Of a stretch of 64,000 nt of DNA, positions 24,983-34,325 are shown piece after piece. The stretch covers positions 1-64,000 of the forward strand of contig CAYLWF010000025.1 of assembly GCA_964387505.1 (NCBI GenBank). Direction: 5' to 3'. A program made the position numbers and the translations under genes. The DNA is from JAGXIT01 sp964387505 (GTDB taxonomy: Bacteria; Patescibacteriota; Saccharimonadia; Saccharimonadales; UBA4665). Every line of letters starts with the position of its first letter. Position 1 is the stretch's first letter. The notes under the pieces are model-generated. The model was not told the origin of the DNA, did not search any database, and saw only the letters and a program-made list of their open reading frames with translations.

Positions 24983-26070
24983 CTCTTCAGGGGCATGATG
25001 AGGTGTTTGTAGTCTTTTTGTGATGGGTCAGTTAAGAGAACTGCTTCGACCTTCCCATTAAAACCAATGGTTACCTCTTTGCCTGTCATTGCCTGGAGCC
25101 CCTCAAGGAGATACCGCGAGTTTAGTGTAATAGAGCCCGAACCGACTGCTTTTACTGCAGCAGTAGCATTATTTTCACCAAGCTGCGAGGCAACCGCCCG
25201 TATCCAAATACTTTCACTCGCTTCGTCCACACTCAGCACGATACTGCCGGCGCTTTCCCGAGCAAAGAGGCTCGTTACTTTTGTGATGTTTATAAGTTCG
25301 CTCCGTGCAAGTGTTGCCGTAGTAGAAAAAGAAGCGGGTATAAGTTTTTGATACTCCGGGTAGTTCCCCTCGATAAGTCGCGCCACCAACTCAACATCGC
25401 CTGCCCGAAATAGTATTTGCTGTTCGTCGCAAATTATTTCTATGCCACCGTTTTGATCATTGATAATTCGTAGTACATCATGAAGAGCGCTCGCTGGTAC
25501 GAGTAGTTTTACGTCTTTTTTTACTTCCTGCAGCTTCTTTTCTGCAAGCCGGTAGCTATCCGTTGTAGCTATATATAGTATGTTGTTGATTGTTTGAAAG
25601 AGAACACCTGTTAAAACAGGCCGGCTTTCGTCGTTTGACGCAGCAAACACAACTTGCTGTAGCCCCTCTTTCAAAACTGAAGCAGGAAGGGTAAGTGTCG
25701 TTCCTTTTTCTATGCCTGGCATAACGGGGAACTCTTCTGCAGTTACGCCGTTTATAACCGATTTATACTGCTCAGCGGTTACTTTTAAGCGCAGTTCGTC
25801 CTGTTCAAGTTCTATAACACCACTCGGTAGACCGGCTACGAGATCCTGTAAGAGACGAGCAGGTACTGTTATTGCTCCGTCCTCTTGTACTTGTGCACCA
25901 ACCACACTTGAAATAGCAATATCTAGATTAGTTGCCGCTAGCTTCAGTTGGCTATCTTCAACTCGTAGAAGCACATTTGCAAGGACAGGAAGTGTCCCTC
26001 TTGTTTGTGCAACACGTGCTACGTAGCTAAGCGCCTTTGCGAGATTTTCTTGTGTTACTTTTACCTTCAT
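24979..26070 (-). CDS. dnaN: DNA polymerase III beta sliding clamp
   Basis: 363 aa, normal length for the clamp, with three similar domains. N-terminal KVTQENLAKALSYVARVAQTRGTLPVLANVLL and C-terminal LTDPSQKDYKHLIMPLKS are diagnostic. Encircles DNA and holds polymerase III. AGAAAGGAATG Shine-Dalgarno before the ATG. Follows dnaA with about 270 bp between, which holds DnaA boxes. Confidence 0.97.
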   Translation of the reverse strand: MKVKVTQENLAKALSYVARVAQTRGTLPVLANVLLRVEDSQLKLAATNLDIAISSVVGAQVQEDGAITVPARLLQDLVAGLPSGVIELEQDELRLKVTAEQYKSVINGVTAEEFPVMPGIEKGTTLTLPASVLKEGLQQVVFAASNDESRPVLTGVLFQTINNILYIATTDSYRLAEKKLQEVKKDVKLLVPASALHDVLRIINDQNGGIEIICDEQQILFRAGDVELVARLIEGNYPEYQKLIPASFSTTATLARSELINITKVTSLFARESAGSIVLSVDEASESIWIRAVASQLGENNATAAVKAVGSGSITLNSRYLLEGLQAMTGKEVTIGFNGKVEAVLLTDPSQKDYKHLIMPLKS

Positions 26071-26138
26071 GTCATTCCTTTCTACGCTTCTATAGTAAAC
26101 AAATATTCTTTTATAGAACGAATGCTAGTTATTGGTGT

Positions 26139-26156
26139 TGTGGATGATGTGTATAA
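26139..26156. promoter_or_regulatory. DnaA boxes between dnaA and dnaN
   Basis: TGTGTATAA (26148-26156) is a perfect TTATNCACA-type box. TGTGGATGA (26139-26147), directly adjoining, is one mismatch off. A third near-match, ATATCCACA, lies at about 26317-26326, just past the dnaA stop. The rest of 26157-26316 has no recognisable element. This suggests a second arm of the origin or dnaN autoregulation. Confidence 0.6.
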
Positions 26157-26339
26157 CACAGTTTTGTAAGGGGTAAGAAAGAAAAGAAACCTGTGGGTAC
26201 GGCCGGGGGAGGGGGTGTATGGAATAGGGCATAAACAGCATCGTTAAACACACCCAATAAACGCCGGGCAGCACGAAAGAGGAAAAACCGCGACATACAC
26301 ACAGGAAACACACAACTATATCCACATGTCATAAACACG

Positions 26340-27710
26340 CTATGCATAGAGCCGCTCCTTTATATCCTGAATGGCGGTTCTAATACTTGGATCAACTTCG
26401 TTCTCTTTGCCAATTTTCTCAACAGAATGAATGGCGGTTGTGTGGTCTTTTCTGCCGAGTTCATGGGCAATTTTTGGAAAGCTAAGATGTAACTCGCTCC
26501 TGAGTAGATACATAGCAACTTGTCTGGGGAGAACAATATCCTTATCACGTTTTGGGCTTAATAGGTCTTCGAGAGAAACTTGGTAATATTTTGCACATCG
26601 CTCAATAACCTGTCGTGTACTAAGGTGTTTTGGCCGCCCAACACCACTCCCGAGCAGACTTGTTACCATACTAATGTTTGGCGTAAGTCCACGAAGCTCA
26701 CAAAAGGCAAGTACCTGATTGAGCGCGCCCTCAAGCTCCCGTATATTGGACTGGAATTGGTTTGCGAGAAACTCCACGACATCATCATCAAGTCGGGAGC
26801 CTTGTTCAACAGCCTTCGATTGTATAATGGCGCACCGTGTCTCGAAGTCTGGGTTCTGCATGTCTATGCTCATTCCCCAGACAAACCGACTTCGCAGACG
26901 TTCCTCAAGGGTTGGGATGTCTTTCGGCGGCTTATCGCTACTCAATATCATTTGTTTGTCAGCTTGACGGAGGGTATTAAAGGTATGAAAAAACTCCTCT
27001 TGTACTTTTTCTTTTCCAGCAAAAAACTGGACATCATCGACGATAAGCACATCAGCGGCGCGGTATCTTCCTGCAAATTCAGCCGCACGCTTTGTTCGAA
27101 GCGCCTCCACAAAATCTTTCACAAACTGTTCACTTGTTATGTATATGACACGTGCTGTTGGACGCGCCTGCAAAAGAGCGTTCCCAACCGCCTGTATAAG
27201 GTGTGTTTTTCCAATTCCAACACCACCATACAAAAAAAGTGGATTATATTTCTTGCCCGGCTCTGCCGCGACCGCTTGGCAAGCAGCGTACGCTAACTCG
27301 TTTCCAGCACCAACGACAAAATTTTCAAAAGTGTACTTTTCATTTAAACCAGCGTTGTTTGAAGACGACCCTCGTCGAGTGCTTGCGGTGGGCTGTAGCG
27401 AGTTGTAGTCGCCGTCTTGCGGTATTGAAAGCGACTCTTCATCTGGCTTCTTCTGAACGGACTGGATCTTGAACTCAACCGTTTGAATGGGCAGGCTGTG
27501 TTTTTGAATGGTTTCGTGAATGAGCTGGCCATACTTTACCTCGAGCTGGTTTTTGATGAAGATATTCGGCACACCTACGACGAGGCTGCTGTCGGTCTTT
27601 TTGATAACGTAGGTGTTTTTAAACCAGGTTAGGTAGTTGGCGCGCGACAAACTTATCTCGATATCACCGAGAATCGTTTGCCACACACGGTCTTCTTGCA
27701 TAACACCCAT
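26340..27710 (-). CDS. dnaA: Chromosomal replication initiator DnaA
   Basis: 456 aa. Domain I (about 1-85) starts QTILGDIEISLSRANYLTWF; a low-complexity linker follows (90-125). The AAA+ domain has Walker A GGVGIGKT (162-169) and Walker B VLIVDDVQF (221-229). The C-terminal DNA-binding domain has the signature GRKDHTTAIHSVEKI. Binds DnaA boxes and opens oriC. GGGGAG lies 6 nt before the ATG at 27710. Transcribed away from the origin. Confidence 0.98.
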   Translation of the reverse strand: MGVMQEDRVWQTILGDIEISLSRANYLTWFKNTYVIKKTDSSLVVGVPNIFIKNQLEVKYGQLIHETIQKHSLPIQTVEFKIQSVQKKPDEESLSIPQDGDYNSLQPTASTRRGSSSNNAGLNEKYTFENFVVGAGNELAYAACQAVAAEPGKKYNPLFLYGGVGIGKTHLIQAVGNALLQARPTARVIYITSEQFVKDFVEALRTKRAAEFAGRYRAADVLIVDDVQFFAGKEKVQEEFFHTFNTLRQADKQMILSSDKPPKDIPTLEERLRSRFVWGMSIDMQNPDFETRCAIIQSKAVEQGSRLDDDVVEFLANQFQSNIRELEGALNQVLAFCELRGLTPNISMVTSLLGSGVGRPKHLSTRQVIERCAKYYQVSLEDLLSPKRDKDIVLPRQVAMYLLRSELHLSFPKIAHELGRKDHTTAIHSVEKIGKENEVDPSIRTAIQDIKERLYA

Positions 27711-27895
27711 ACTGCGCTCCCCGCTATAACTGTGTATAACTATACGCGAACAGGGACGTTCTTTTCCACAGCTTTTTCTACAACTCTATTGTCAAGGCAA
27801 AAAGCAAGCCAAAGATGTTAAGTTATCCACAACACAAAACTACCCCTGTAAAAAAGTGGATAACATTGTGAAAAAGTGGATAACTCTGCTATACT
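27711..27895. other. Replication origin (oriC) with DnaA-box cluster
   Basis: Between divergent dnaA and rpmH. Perfect boxes TGTGTATAA (27731-27739) and TTATCCACA (27823-27831); one-mismatch boxes TTTTCCACA (about 27762-27770), AGTGGATAA (27855-27863) and AGTGGATAA (27875-27883). The stretch 27770-27890 is A/T-rich with A-runs. Gene order and strand switch at this point match bacterial origins. Confidence 0.88.
27866..27895 (+). promoter_or_regulatory. rpmH promoter overlapping a DnaA box
   Basis: TTGTGA (27866-27871), an 18-nt spacer and TATACT (27890-27895). The AGTGGATAA box at 27875-27883 lies in the spacer, so DnaA binding could repress rpmH-rnpA-yidC-jag. A second TATACT occurs at 27949-27954. 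Confidence 0.6.
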
Positions 27896-27984
27896 ATTGG
27901 CCGAATAGCAAGCATATCCGGTGTAGGCGGGCTAGATTTTTCCCGTGCTATACTGTATGTAACGAAAGAATAAAGGAAGTAATT

Positions 27985-28122
27985 ATGCCGAAACGAACCT
28001 ATCAACCCAAAAAACGCCAACGCTCCCAAGAGCACGGCTTTATGAAGCGGATGGCTACGAAAGCAGGGCGTATTGTCCTGCAGCGCCGCCGAAACAAGGG
28101 CCGCGCGCGCCTGACGCACTAA
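27985..28122 (+). CDS. rpmH: Ribosomal protein bL34
   Basis: 45 aa, very basic, with the family start MPKRTYQPKKR and the closing GRARLTH-type end. Component of the large ribosomal subunit. AAAGGAAG lies 5-8 nt before the ATG. First of the rpmH-rnpA-yidC-jag operon. Confidence 0.97.
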   Translation: MPKRTYQPKKRQRSQEHGFMKRMATKAGRIVLQRRRNKGRARLTH

Positions 28123-28135
28123 ACGGGGAGTGGTT

Positions 28136-28522
28136 ATGTTATCTCGAGAACATCGTTTTCGGGGCAGCCGTGATATTCAGCGGCTCTATAAAACGGGCAA
28201 GGCCGTTCGTACGAAGTCTCTTGGTGCAAGGTATTTATGCACATTGAGCCAACCATTTCGGGCTGCAGTTATTGTGAGCCGAAAAGTGCATAAGTCAGCG
28301 GTCGTCCGCAACCGCATTAGGCGGCGGCTGTATGAACTGTTGCGCACAAAATATGCGGAGCACCTTACGGGCGGACAGCTCCTCGTGACTGTTTTTGACG
28401 CTTCGCTTGCGACCGCTCCCGCCCAGGCTGTGGAGCGTGAGCTCGCCAACCTGTTGTCAAAAGCGCAAGAAGGTGGTCGACCGAAGGGAAACCATGATAT
28501 AGTGAGAGGCACAGGAGAGTAA
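28136..28522 (+). CDS. rnpA: Ribonuclease P protein component
   Basis: 128 aa. The family signature VVRNRIRRRLYELLR lies around residues 58-72, with an N-terminal LSREHRFRGSRDIQRLYKTGK. Binds RNase P RNA for tRNA 5' maturation. ATG at 28136 is preferred over a GTG at 28130 because GGGGAG (28125-28130) sits 5 nt upstream of the ATG and overlaps the GTG. Confidence 0.96.
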   Translation: MLSREHRFRGSRDIQRLYKTGKAVRTKSLGARYLCTLSQPFRAAVIVSRKVHKSAVVRNRIRRRLYELLRTKYAEHLTGGQLLVTVFDASLATAPAQAVERELANLLSKAQEGGRPKGNHDIVRGTGE

Positions 28523-29524
28523 ATGTTTACAGAATTTGTTGTTCAACCTATCTTCAACTTGCTTGTGCTCATCTATGCACTTATACCGGGGCACAATTTT
28601 GGCTTAGCTATTATTCTCTTCACTATTGTTGTTCGCCTACTCATGTGGCCGCTCGTTAAAAAACAGCTTCGCCAGACAAAGATAACACGCCAGCTTCAGC
28701 CGGAACTCAAGCGCATCAAGAAGGAGGCGAAGGGCGATCGTCAGCTTGAGGCCCAAATGATGATGGAACTATACAAAGAACGCGGCGTGAATCCGTTTGG
28801 TGCTTTTCCAACACTCATTGTCCAAATGATTGTCCTCATTGGTCTCTATATGGGCTTGATAAAAGTGATAAAGGATCCGAACCAAATCGTTCAGTTTGCA
28901 TACGCGCCACTCCAAAATTTGGGCTGGATAGAACATCTTGCCCAGAACATCAAGGCGTTTGATAATTCTCTTTTTGGGTTTGTGGATCTCTCAAAGCCCG
29001 CGCTCAGTCCAAAAGAAACATATCTTCCGGCGCTCGTTCTTGTTTTCTTAAGCGCGGGCATCCAGTTTTTGACAAGCCGTCAGCTTATGCCGACCGATAA
29101 AGACAGCCGCAAACTCCGCCATATTCTGAAAGCGGCTGGAGAAGGAGAGAAGGCTGACCAAGCCGAGGTGAACGCTGCGGTTGGTCGCAGCATGCAGTAC
29201 TTCATACCTATTATGGTTCTGTTGTTTACGGTTAATCTTGCCGCCGCCTTAAGCCTGTATTGGTTCGTCGGCGGCGTAGTGGCTTATATCCAGCAGCGTG
29301 CCGCCCTGAAGGGTGACGCCGAACAGCTGGTTGAGGCTGCTGAGACCAAAGAGCCTAAACAAGCACAGACATCTCAAACAAAGAAGGCGACCAACTCTGT
29401 TCGCACCACAAAAAGCGGTAGCAAAATTTCCATTTCTTCCGTTCCGGAAGCTGAAATCGTCACGACCTCTTCAAAACAAATACGCACCAAATCCTCCAAA
29501 AAAGCTAAGAAGAAACGGAGGTAA
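28523..29524 (+). CDS. yidC: Membrane protein insertase YidC/OxaI
   Basis: 333 aa. Starts immediately after the rnpA stop. Five hydrophobic helices; LAIILFTIVVRLLMWPLVKKQLRQT carries the groove Arg, and IQFLTSRQLM and IMVLLFTVNLAAALSLYWFVGG are family landmarks. It lacks the large periplasmic domain of proteobacterial YidC, as in Gram-positive forms. A basic Lys/Ser/Thr tail of about 60 aa could bind ribosomes. Confidence 0.96.
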   Translation: MFTEFVVQPIFNLLVLIYALIPGHNFGLAIILFTIVVRLLMWPLVKKQLRQTKITRQLQPELKRIKKEAKGDRQLEAQMMMELYKERGVNPFGAFPTLIVQMIVLIGLYMGLIKVIKDPNQIVQFAYAPLQNLGWIEHLAQNIKAFDNSLFGFVDLSKPALSPKETYLPALVLVFLSAGIQFLTSRQLMPTDKDSRKLRHILKAAGEGEKADQAEVNAAVGRSMQYFIPIMVLLFTVNLAAALSLYWFVGGVVAYIQQRAALKGDAEQLVEAAETKEPKQAQTSQTKKATNSVRTTKSGSKISISSVPEAEIVTTSSKQIRTKSSKKAKKKRR

Positions 29525-29528
29525 CACC

Positions 29529-29996
29529 ATGAACGATAGTGTCGAAGAAGCAATCCAGTACGCCAAGAAATATCTTGAGGACCTGCTGTCATTTTTTGGA
29601 CTCAACACAGACGTGTACGCAACTACAGAGGACGAAGAGGTTATCGAGCTGAACATTCCTTCAACGCACCTCAATGGCTTTCTGATAGGCCAGCGCGGCG
29701 AAACGATGCGCTCCATGCAGTTTCTTGTGAGTAGCGCCCTGAAAAACCAGAGCTTTACCGTCTGTCGTGTGAACGTAGACGTAGCCGAGTATAAGAAGCA
29801 GCGTGCTGACCGCCTCGCACAGACGGCCGAAGAGTGGGTGAAGAAAGTACAGGAAACTGGCGAACCATACGAAGTAAAACCCATGAACGCCGCCGACCGC
29901 CGTACCGTACACCGCGTCGCCTCAGAAGCAGGCCTTACGAGCGACTCAGTAGGTGAAGGTCGCGACCGCCACATCGTCATCAAACCCGCTGCGTAA
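29529..29996 (+). CDS. khpB: KhpB/Jag RNA-binding protein (KH and R3H domains)
   Basis: 155 aa. KH domain with L-I-G-Q-R-G-E-T-M-R-S-M-Q-F-L and C-terminal R3H domain with R-R-T-V-H-R-V-A. The N-terminal Jag domain of about 50 aa found in Firmicutes is reduced to a short acidic helix. RNA-binding protein usually linked to cell-wall growth control; always next to yidC. The ATG at 29529 is supported by GGAGG 8 nt upstream; the long upstream frame is a shadow of yidC. Confidence 0.93.
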   Translation: MNDSVEEAIQYAKKYLEDLLSFFGLNTDVYATTEDEEVIELNIPSTHLNGFLIGQRGETMRSMQFLVSSALKNQSFTVCRVNVDVAEYKKQRADRLAQTAEEWVKKVQETGEPYEVKPMNAADRRTVHRVASEAGLTSDSVGEGRDRHIVIKPAA

Positions 29997-30070
29997 AAAC
30001 CAACAACTCAAGCCGCGCACTAGAGATTACTAGGAGATAAAAACTCCGATTGGTCTATCTATACGCTTCT

Positions 30071-31174
30071 TTAAAGAGCTTTCTCGTAGACGGCAAGGGT
30101 TTGTTGGGCGGTGCGACGCCAGGAGTATTTGGCGGCCTGTACTCTGCCCTTTTCTATCAAATTGCTTCGTAGTGTTTCATCGTCGAGCACCCCGCTGATT
30201 TTTGTGACCATGTCGGAAACACTCAGCGGGTCAAAGTAATGTGCGGCATTGCCGTAAACCTCCGGCAAACACGTTGCATTGCTGCTCACGACGGGTGCGC
30301 CGTGCATCATTGCCTCTAGGCCAGGCAAGCCAAATCCTTCGCTTAAACTCGGGAATACATAGGCGGCGCAGCGTTCATAGAGCCAGCGCAGCTGACCGTC
30401 GCTTACAAAGCCAGCAAAGACTACGTTTGGTACGTTTTGCTGAAGAACTCGGCGCTCATGGCGAGCATAGTTTGCATCTTTTTTCCCAGCGAGCACGAGG
30501 TGTAGTTCGGGGTGATCTTTTTGTATAAGCGTAAAAGCGTCTATTAGCCTTGCGAGATTTTTGTGGGGGGTTGGCCGGCCAGTGTACATAATAAAGCGCT
30601 TGTCGGTAAGTGCAGTAATCGGTTCGGGTTTTGCCCCAATAGCATCGGCTGCTTCAAGAGTCACGGCTATTTTTTCAGCCGGAATGTGACAGTAGGATGC
30701 AACATCTTCTTTTACAAACTCTGTCGGAGTGATAATAGCGGCAGATTTTTGTGCAACGCGTCTGTTTACCCATTTGTAAATTTGCTGTTTTGCCCAAAAC
30801 ACAACTGCATTTTTAGTGGGATTACGAAATCGCACGGTTGTAAGGTCGTGCATAGTGGTAACGACGCCGCCAGAGTACAAAACGGGCTGTTGTACCATTG
30901 CAAAATGAACAAGATCTGGTTTCAAATGTTTAATCTGCTTTAGTAGCTGCAGCTGCTCACCAAAAGTAAATTCTTTTATGTTTGATTCGACAACAAGAAA
31001 TGTCGGAGCAATGTCTTGCATAAACGCCATGCGATGATGTTTGACGAGCACAGTTATAGTGTGGGGTGGTTTTTCGATATGCAGATTTTCGATAAGTTTG
31101 TCTACATAACGGCCAGTGCTTGTCCCAGACTCGCGGGCATCGATGACAATATGACTCACGGGCGCTTCCTCCAT
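30071..31174 (-). CDS. GT4 family glycosyltransferase
   Basis: 367 aa. GT-B fold: VIDARESGTSTGRYVDKLIENL at the start, FIMYTGRPTPHKNLARLIDAF at the domain hinge and the donor-site E-x7-E region PSLSEGFGLPGLEAM. Likely a retaining mannosyl- or related transferase acting on a lipid-linked glycan. The start at 31174 is chosen because GGAGGAAAAT precedes the ATG; it overlaps the 3' end of the GT2 gene upstream by 19 nt. Confidence 0.88.
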   Translation of the reverse strand: MEEAPVSHIVIDARESGTSTGRYVDKLIENLHIEKPPHTITVLVKHHRMAFMQDIAPTFLVVESNIKEFTFGEQLQLLKQIKHLKPDLVHFAMVQQPVLYSGGVVTTMHDLTTVRFRNPTKNAVVFWAKQQIYKWVNRRVAQKSAAIITPTEFVKEDVASYCHIPAEKIAVTLEAADAIGAKPEPITALTDKRFIMYTGRPTPHKNLARLIDAFTLIQKDHPELHLVLAGKKDANYARHERRVLQQNVPNVVFAGFVSDGQLRWLYERCAAYVFPSLSEGFGLPGLEAMMHGAPVVSSNATCLPEVYGNAAHYFDPLSVSDMVTKISGVLDDETLRSNLIEKGRVQAAKYSWRRTAQQTLAVYEKAL

Positions 31175-32181
31175 ATTTTCCTCCAGTAATCTTGGAACTT
31201 CCGAAGCGAATGAGCGTTCGGAGGAAGGTCGTGTTGAAGGATTGACCAGATGTAGCGTGTGCTTACTTTGCGTTTTGCGTCGAGTATCATGATTTCGGGA
31301 AGTTTCCATACCAGCCAAAAGGTCGCCATGACCACGCCGCGCACTGCCGACCAGCCATGTCCGCGCAGTACTGCTCGCCAAAAGAACATCCAGTACGCAA
31401 GATAAAAACGGGGCAGGACAGGAAAAAGAAGCCAAAAGGGCATATTCTTCCAGACAAGAAGGGGTAAATTTTTGAGCGTTTGGTAGGTCGTAAAGCCTCT
31501 CATGCGGCTACTGGTTGCACCAATCGCGTGGTATGCCACGGCCTTTGGCTCATAGCCAACTTTCCAGCCGCGGTTCTGCATGCGAAAACCAAGATCAACA
31601 TCCTCGTAATACGCAAAAAAGGCCTCGTCAAATAAGCCGACATCTTTGAGCGCTTCGGTGCGGAACAAGCTCGCCGCACCGCTTGCGGCAAAAATTTCAC
31701 CCGGGGTGTCGTATTGGCCTCTGTCGGTTTCACCTCGCCCGCGCGGATACGGCAAACCCCAAGTAGTCAAATAGTCCCCCGCGCTATCGAAAGTTTCTTT
31801 ATTTGCTGAAAGTACCTTACATGCCACAGCCCCCACAGAGGAGTGTTCGTCAAGGTAGGAGACAAGGTACTTAAGCCAGTTCGAATCGGCAACGGCATCG
31901 TCGTTAAAAACTGCAACATACCGGGCTCCGGTTTTTATTGCGTGCCTTAACCCAGTGTTAACACCCCCAGCGTATCCGCGGTTTCGTTTGTGGCGTATAA
32001 GATGGGTAGATGGAAATTTTCTTACAGCATCATCTGCGGATCCGTCAGAGCTGGCATTGTCAACAACGATGACACTACAGCTACCAGCCTGTTTCAGTAG
32101 CGACTCTATGGCGTCAAGTAGCATATCGCCACCATTCAAGTTGGGTATTATTACCGCCAGGTTCTTCGTCGATCTTTTCAT
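31156..32181 (-). CDS. GT2 glycosyltransferase, rhamnosyltransferase (WbbL)-like
   Basis: 341 aa. IIPNLNGGDMLLDAIESLL, VVDNASSDGS, the FNDDAV (DxD-type) metal site and the acceptor-side motif FFAYYEDVDLGFRMQNRGW are all typical of the WbbL-like GT2 subfamily that often transfers rhamnose. A C-terminal hydrophobic/amphipathic region (about 240-290) may hold it at the membrane. A TATAGA box lies about 15 nt before the ATG. Consistent with the rml genes 20 kb away. Divergent from wzm. Confidence 0.87.
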   Translation of the reverse strand: MKRSTKNLAVIIPNLNGGDMLLDAIESLLKQAGSCSVIVVDNASSDGSADDAVRKFPSTHLIRHKRNRGYAGGVNTGLRHAIKTGARYVAVFNDDAVADSNWLKYLVSYLDEHSSVGAVACKVLSANKETFDSAGDYLTTWGLPYPRGRGETDRGQYDTPGEIFAASGAASLFRTEALKDVGLFDEAFFAYYEDVDLGFRMQNRGWKVGYEPKAVAYHAIGATSSRMRGFTTYQTLKNLPLLVWKNMPFWLLFPVLPRFYLAYWMFFWRAVLRGHGWSAVRGVVMATFWLVWKLPEIMILDAKRKVSTRYIWSILQHDLPPNAHSLRKFQDYWRKIWRKRP

Positions 32182-32259
32182 AACAACATACATAATTCTA
32201 TACTGCATGAACAGAAAGAAGAAGGAGCCATTTGTCGCCACACATCATTAGCTGGCGTT

Positions 32260-32286
32260 TTGTCAGACTAGCAGAGCTGGTATAAT
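32260..32286 (+). promoter_or_regulatory. wzm-wzt promoter
   Basis: TTGTCA (32260-32265), a 15-nt spacer and a perfect TATAAT (32281-32286). The ATG used (32299) begins 13 nt after the -10; a TTG lies at 32290. No Shine-Dalgarno. Confidence 0.65.
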
Positions 32287-32298
32287 GCTTTGTTAGAC

Positions 32299-33114
32299 AT
32301 GGGAACTCTACAACGCGTAGTATCTAAAAAAAATCGCGCGCTGCTTTTGCAGCTTGTTAAGACCGACTTCAAGCTACGTTATCAGGGCTCTGCTGTAGGT
32401 TACTTATGGTCGCTTCTTCGCCCGCTTTTCATGTTTCTTATACTCTACATCGTGTTTACAACAGTGTTCCCGTTGGGCCGCGGAGTGCCACATTACCCGG
32501 TGTATTTATTTGTAGGCATTATCTTGTGGAACTTTTTTACAGAGATGACTCAACAGAGTCTGGGCAGTATTGTGAGCCGGGGAGACCTTATACGGAAAAT
32601 TCGTATACCTCGTTGGATGGTCGTATTTAGTACAAGTCTGAATGCTCTTATTAACCTCGGACTTAACCTGTTAGTCTTAGCTCTATTTATGGTAGTCAAC
32701 CATGTAGTGCCACTCGCGACAATGCTCTGGTTGCCGCTCGTTATTGTTGAAGTCTACATATTTGGTTTGGGATTGTCATTTTTCCTTTCAGCATTGTTTG
32801 TAAAATTCCGCGATATTCAGTACATATGGGACTTGCTTACACAGGCTGGATTTTATTTAACACCCATACTTTACCCATTGACGCGAATAGAGAGCCCAAT
32901 ATTCCAGAAGATAATATTCATGAACCCCATGGCGCAAGCTATACAGGATGCACGATATGTGCTCGTTTCACACGATCAATCCATCAAAACAATCTGGAGT
33001 GTATTTAACAGTAACTGGCAGGCACTTATCCCGATAGGGGTTGTCCTATTTGTATTTGTGACGGGCGTTAGTTATTTCAGAAGCCAGCAGAATAGTTTTG
33101 CGGAGAACTTGTAG
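32299..33114 (+). CDS. wzm: ABC-2 polysaccharide exporter permease (Wzm-like)
   Basis: 271 aa with six hydrophobic helices in the ABC-2 pattern; conserved LKLRYQGSAVGYLWSLLRPL-like N-terminal helix (FKLRYQGSAVGYLW) and FYLTPILYP near the end. Forms the membrane channel that moves lipid-linked O-antigen or teichoic-type polymer outward together with the ATPase 3 nt downstream. Confidence 0.93.
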   Translation: MGTLQRVVSKKNRALLLQLVKTDFKLRYQGSAVGYLWSLLRPLFMFLILYIVFTTVFPLGRGVPHYPVYLFVGIILWNFFTEMTQQSLGSIVSRGDLIRKIRIPRWMVVFSTSLNALINLGLNLLVLALFMVVNHVVPLATMLWLPLVIVEVYIFGLGLSFFLSALFVKFRDIQYIWDLLTQAGFYLTPILYPLTRIESPIFQKIIFMNPMAQAIQDARYVLVSHDQSIKTIWSVFNSNWQALIPIGVVLFVFVTGVSYFRSQQNSFAENL

Positions 33115-33117
33115 GAC

Positions 33118-34287
33118 ATGAATAAGGATAAAGGACATCTCGTAATTGCCAATGATTTAGACAACGAAATTGCTCTCCATGTTGAGCGAGTGCATAAATC
33201 TTTTCTCCTTCCGCACAACAGACAGAACTCTTTGAAAGGAGTTATCATCAACCTTGTTTCAAGGGGGGACAGAGCGTATGAAGTCCAGGAAGTCCTGAAG
33301 GATATTTCGTTTGACGTAAAGAAGGGAGAGTTTTTTGGCATCGTTGGCCGAAACGGGTCAGGGAAGAGTACGCTTCTAAAGATGTTAGCGGGCATATACA
33401 CGCCAAGCAAGGGAAAGATTATAGTGAACGGAACGCTTACACCGTTCATTGAGCTAGGAGTTGGTTTTAACCCAGAGCTGACCGGTCGTGAAAACGTATA
33501 TCTGAACGGGGCATTGCTTGGCTTTAGCGAGAGTGAAGTTGAGGCTATGTATGGTGATATTATGGAGTTTGCTGAGCTCGAGCGTTTTATGGACCAAAAG
33601 CTCAAAAACTATAGTTCTGGTATGCAGGTGCGTCTCGCATTTAGCATTGCAATACGCGCAAAAAGCGATATTCTGCTTATCGACGAAGTCCTGGCAGTTG
33701 GCGATGCAGCTTTCCAACAGAAGTGCTACGCGTACTTTGAATACCTCAAGGAGGAGGCGAAGACAGTCGTACTTGTGACACATGATATGAGTGCTGTGGA
33801 AAGATTTTGTAGTCGCGCAATGCTTATAGACGGAGGAAAAATTCTTTCGATTGGTGAGCCGAGAGTTGTTGCTGATGCATATCGCGAAGAAAATATCACA
33901 GTTGCAAAGACAGCGAAAAGCAGTAGCGGTAAATACAAGCTTCTCATAGACATAGCAAATCAAGAAGACACTGTTAAGAAAATTACCTTTACGCATACGT
34001 ACTCGAAGGCAAATGACGTTTATGTTGGGTTCACTTTACTGAAAGATGGTATCAATGTGGCTGAGGTAAACAGTTCTGCACAGAAGAATGTAAGAAAAAA
34101 CAAAGTTTCATACTATCTCGATACCACTATGCTCAATCCTGGTACATACCATGTCTCAGCCGCAATTTTTACGAGAAAGACGCACTCATTTGTTGCCATA
34201 TCTTCAGACAAGAAAGCATTCGTTGTGCAGGGCTCAGACCCAACGAGGGGCGGAGCCATGAAGCTTGCGCAGACTTGGGCGGAATAG
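33118..34287 (+). CDS. wzt: ABC polysaccharide exporter ATPase with C-terminal binding domain (Wzt-like)
   Basis: 389 aa. Walker A GRNGSGKST, signature NYSSGMQVRLAFS, Walker B ILLIDEVLAVGD and H-loop LVTHDMS. The Wzt-type insertion FIELGVGFNPELTGRENVYLNG after Walker A marks the O-antigen subgroup. A C-terminal beta-sandwich-like domain (about 265-380) resembles the carbohydrate-binding domain that selects the capped glycan terminus. Confidence 0.94.
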   Translation: MNKDKGHLVIANDLDNEIALHVERVHKSFLLPHNRQNSLKGVIINLVSRGDRAYEVQEVLKDISFDVKKGEFFGIVGRNGSGKSTLLKMLAGIYTPSKGKIIVNGTLTPFIELGVGFNPELTGRENVYLNGALLGFSESEVEAMYGDIMEFAELERFMDQKLKNYSSGMQVRLAFSIAIRAKSDILLIDEVLAVGDAAFQQKCYAYFEYLKEEAKTVVLVTHDMSAVERFCSRAMLIDGGKILSIGEPRVVADAYREENITVAKTAKSSSGKYKLLIDIANQEDTVKKITFTHTYSKANDVYVGFTLLKDGINVAEVNSSAQKNVRKNKVSYYLDTTMLNPGTYHVSAAIFTRKTHSFVAISSDKKAFVVQGSDPTRGGAMKLAQTWAE

Positions 34288-34325
34288 TGCGCAGACTCAG
34301 CTAGGTCAATGAGGGGCTGATGCTA

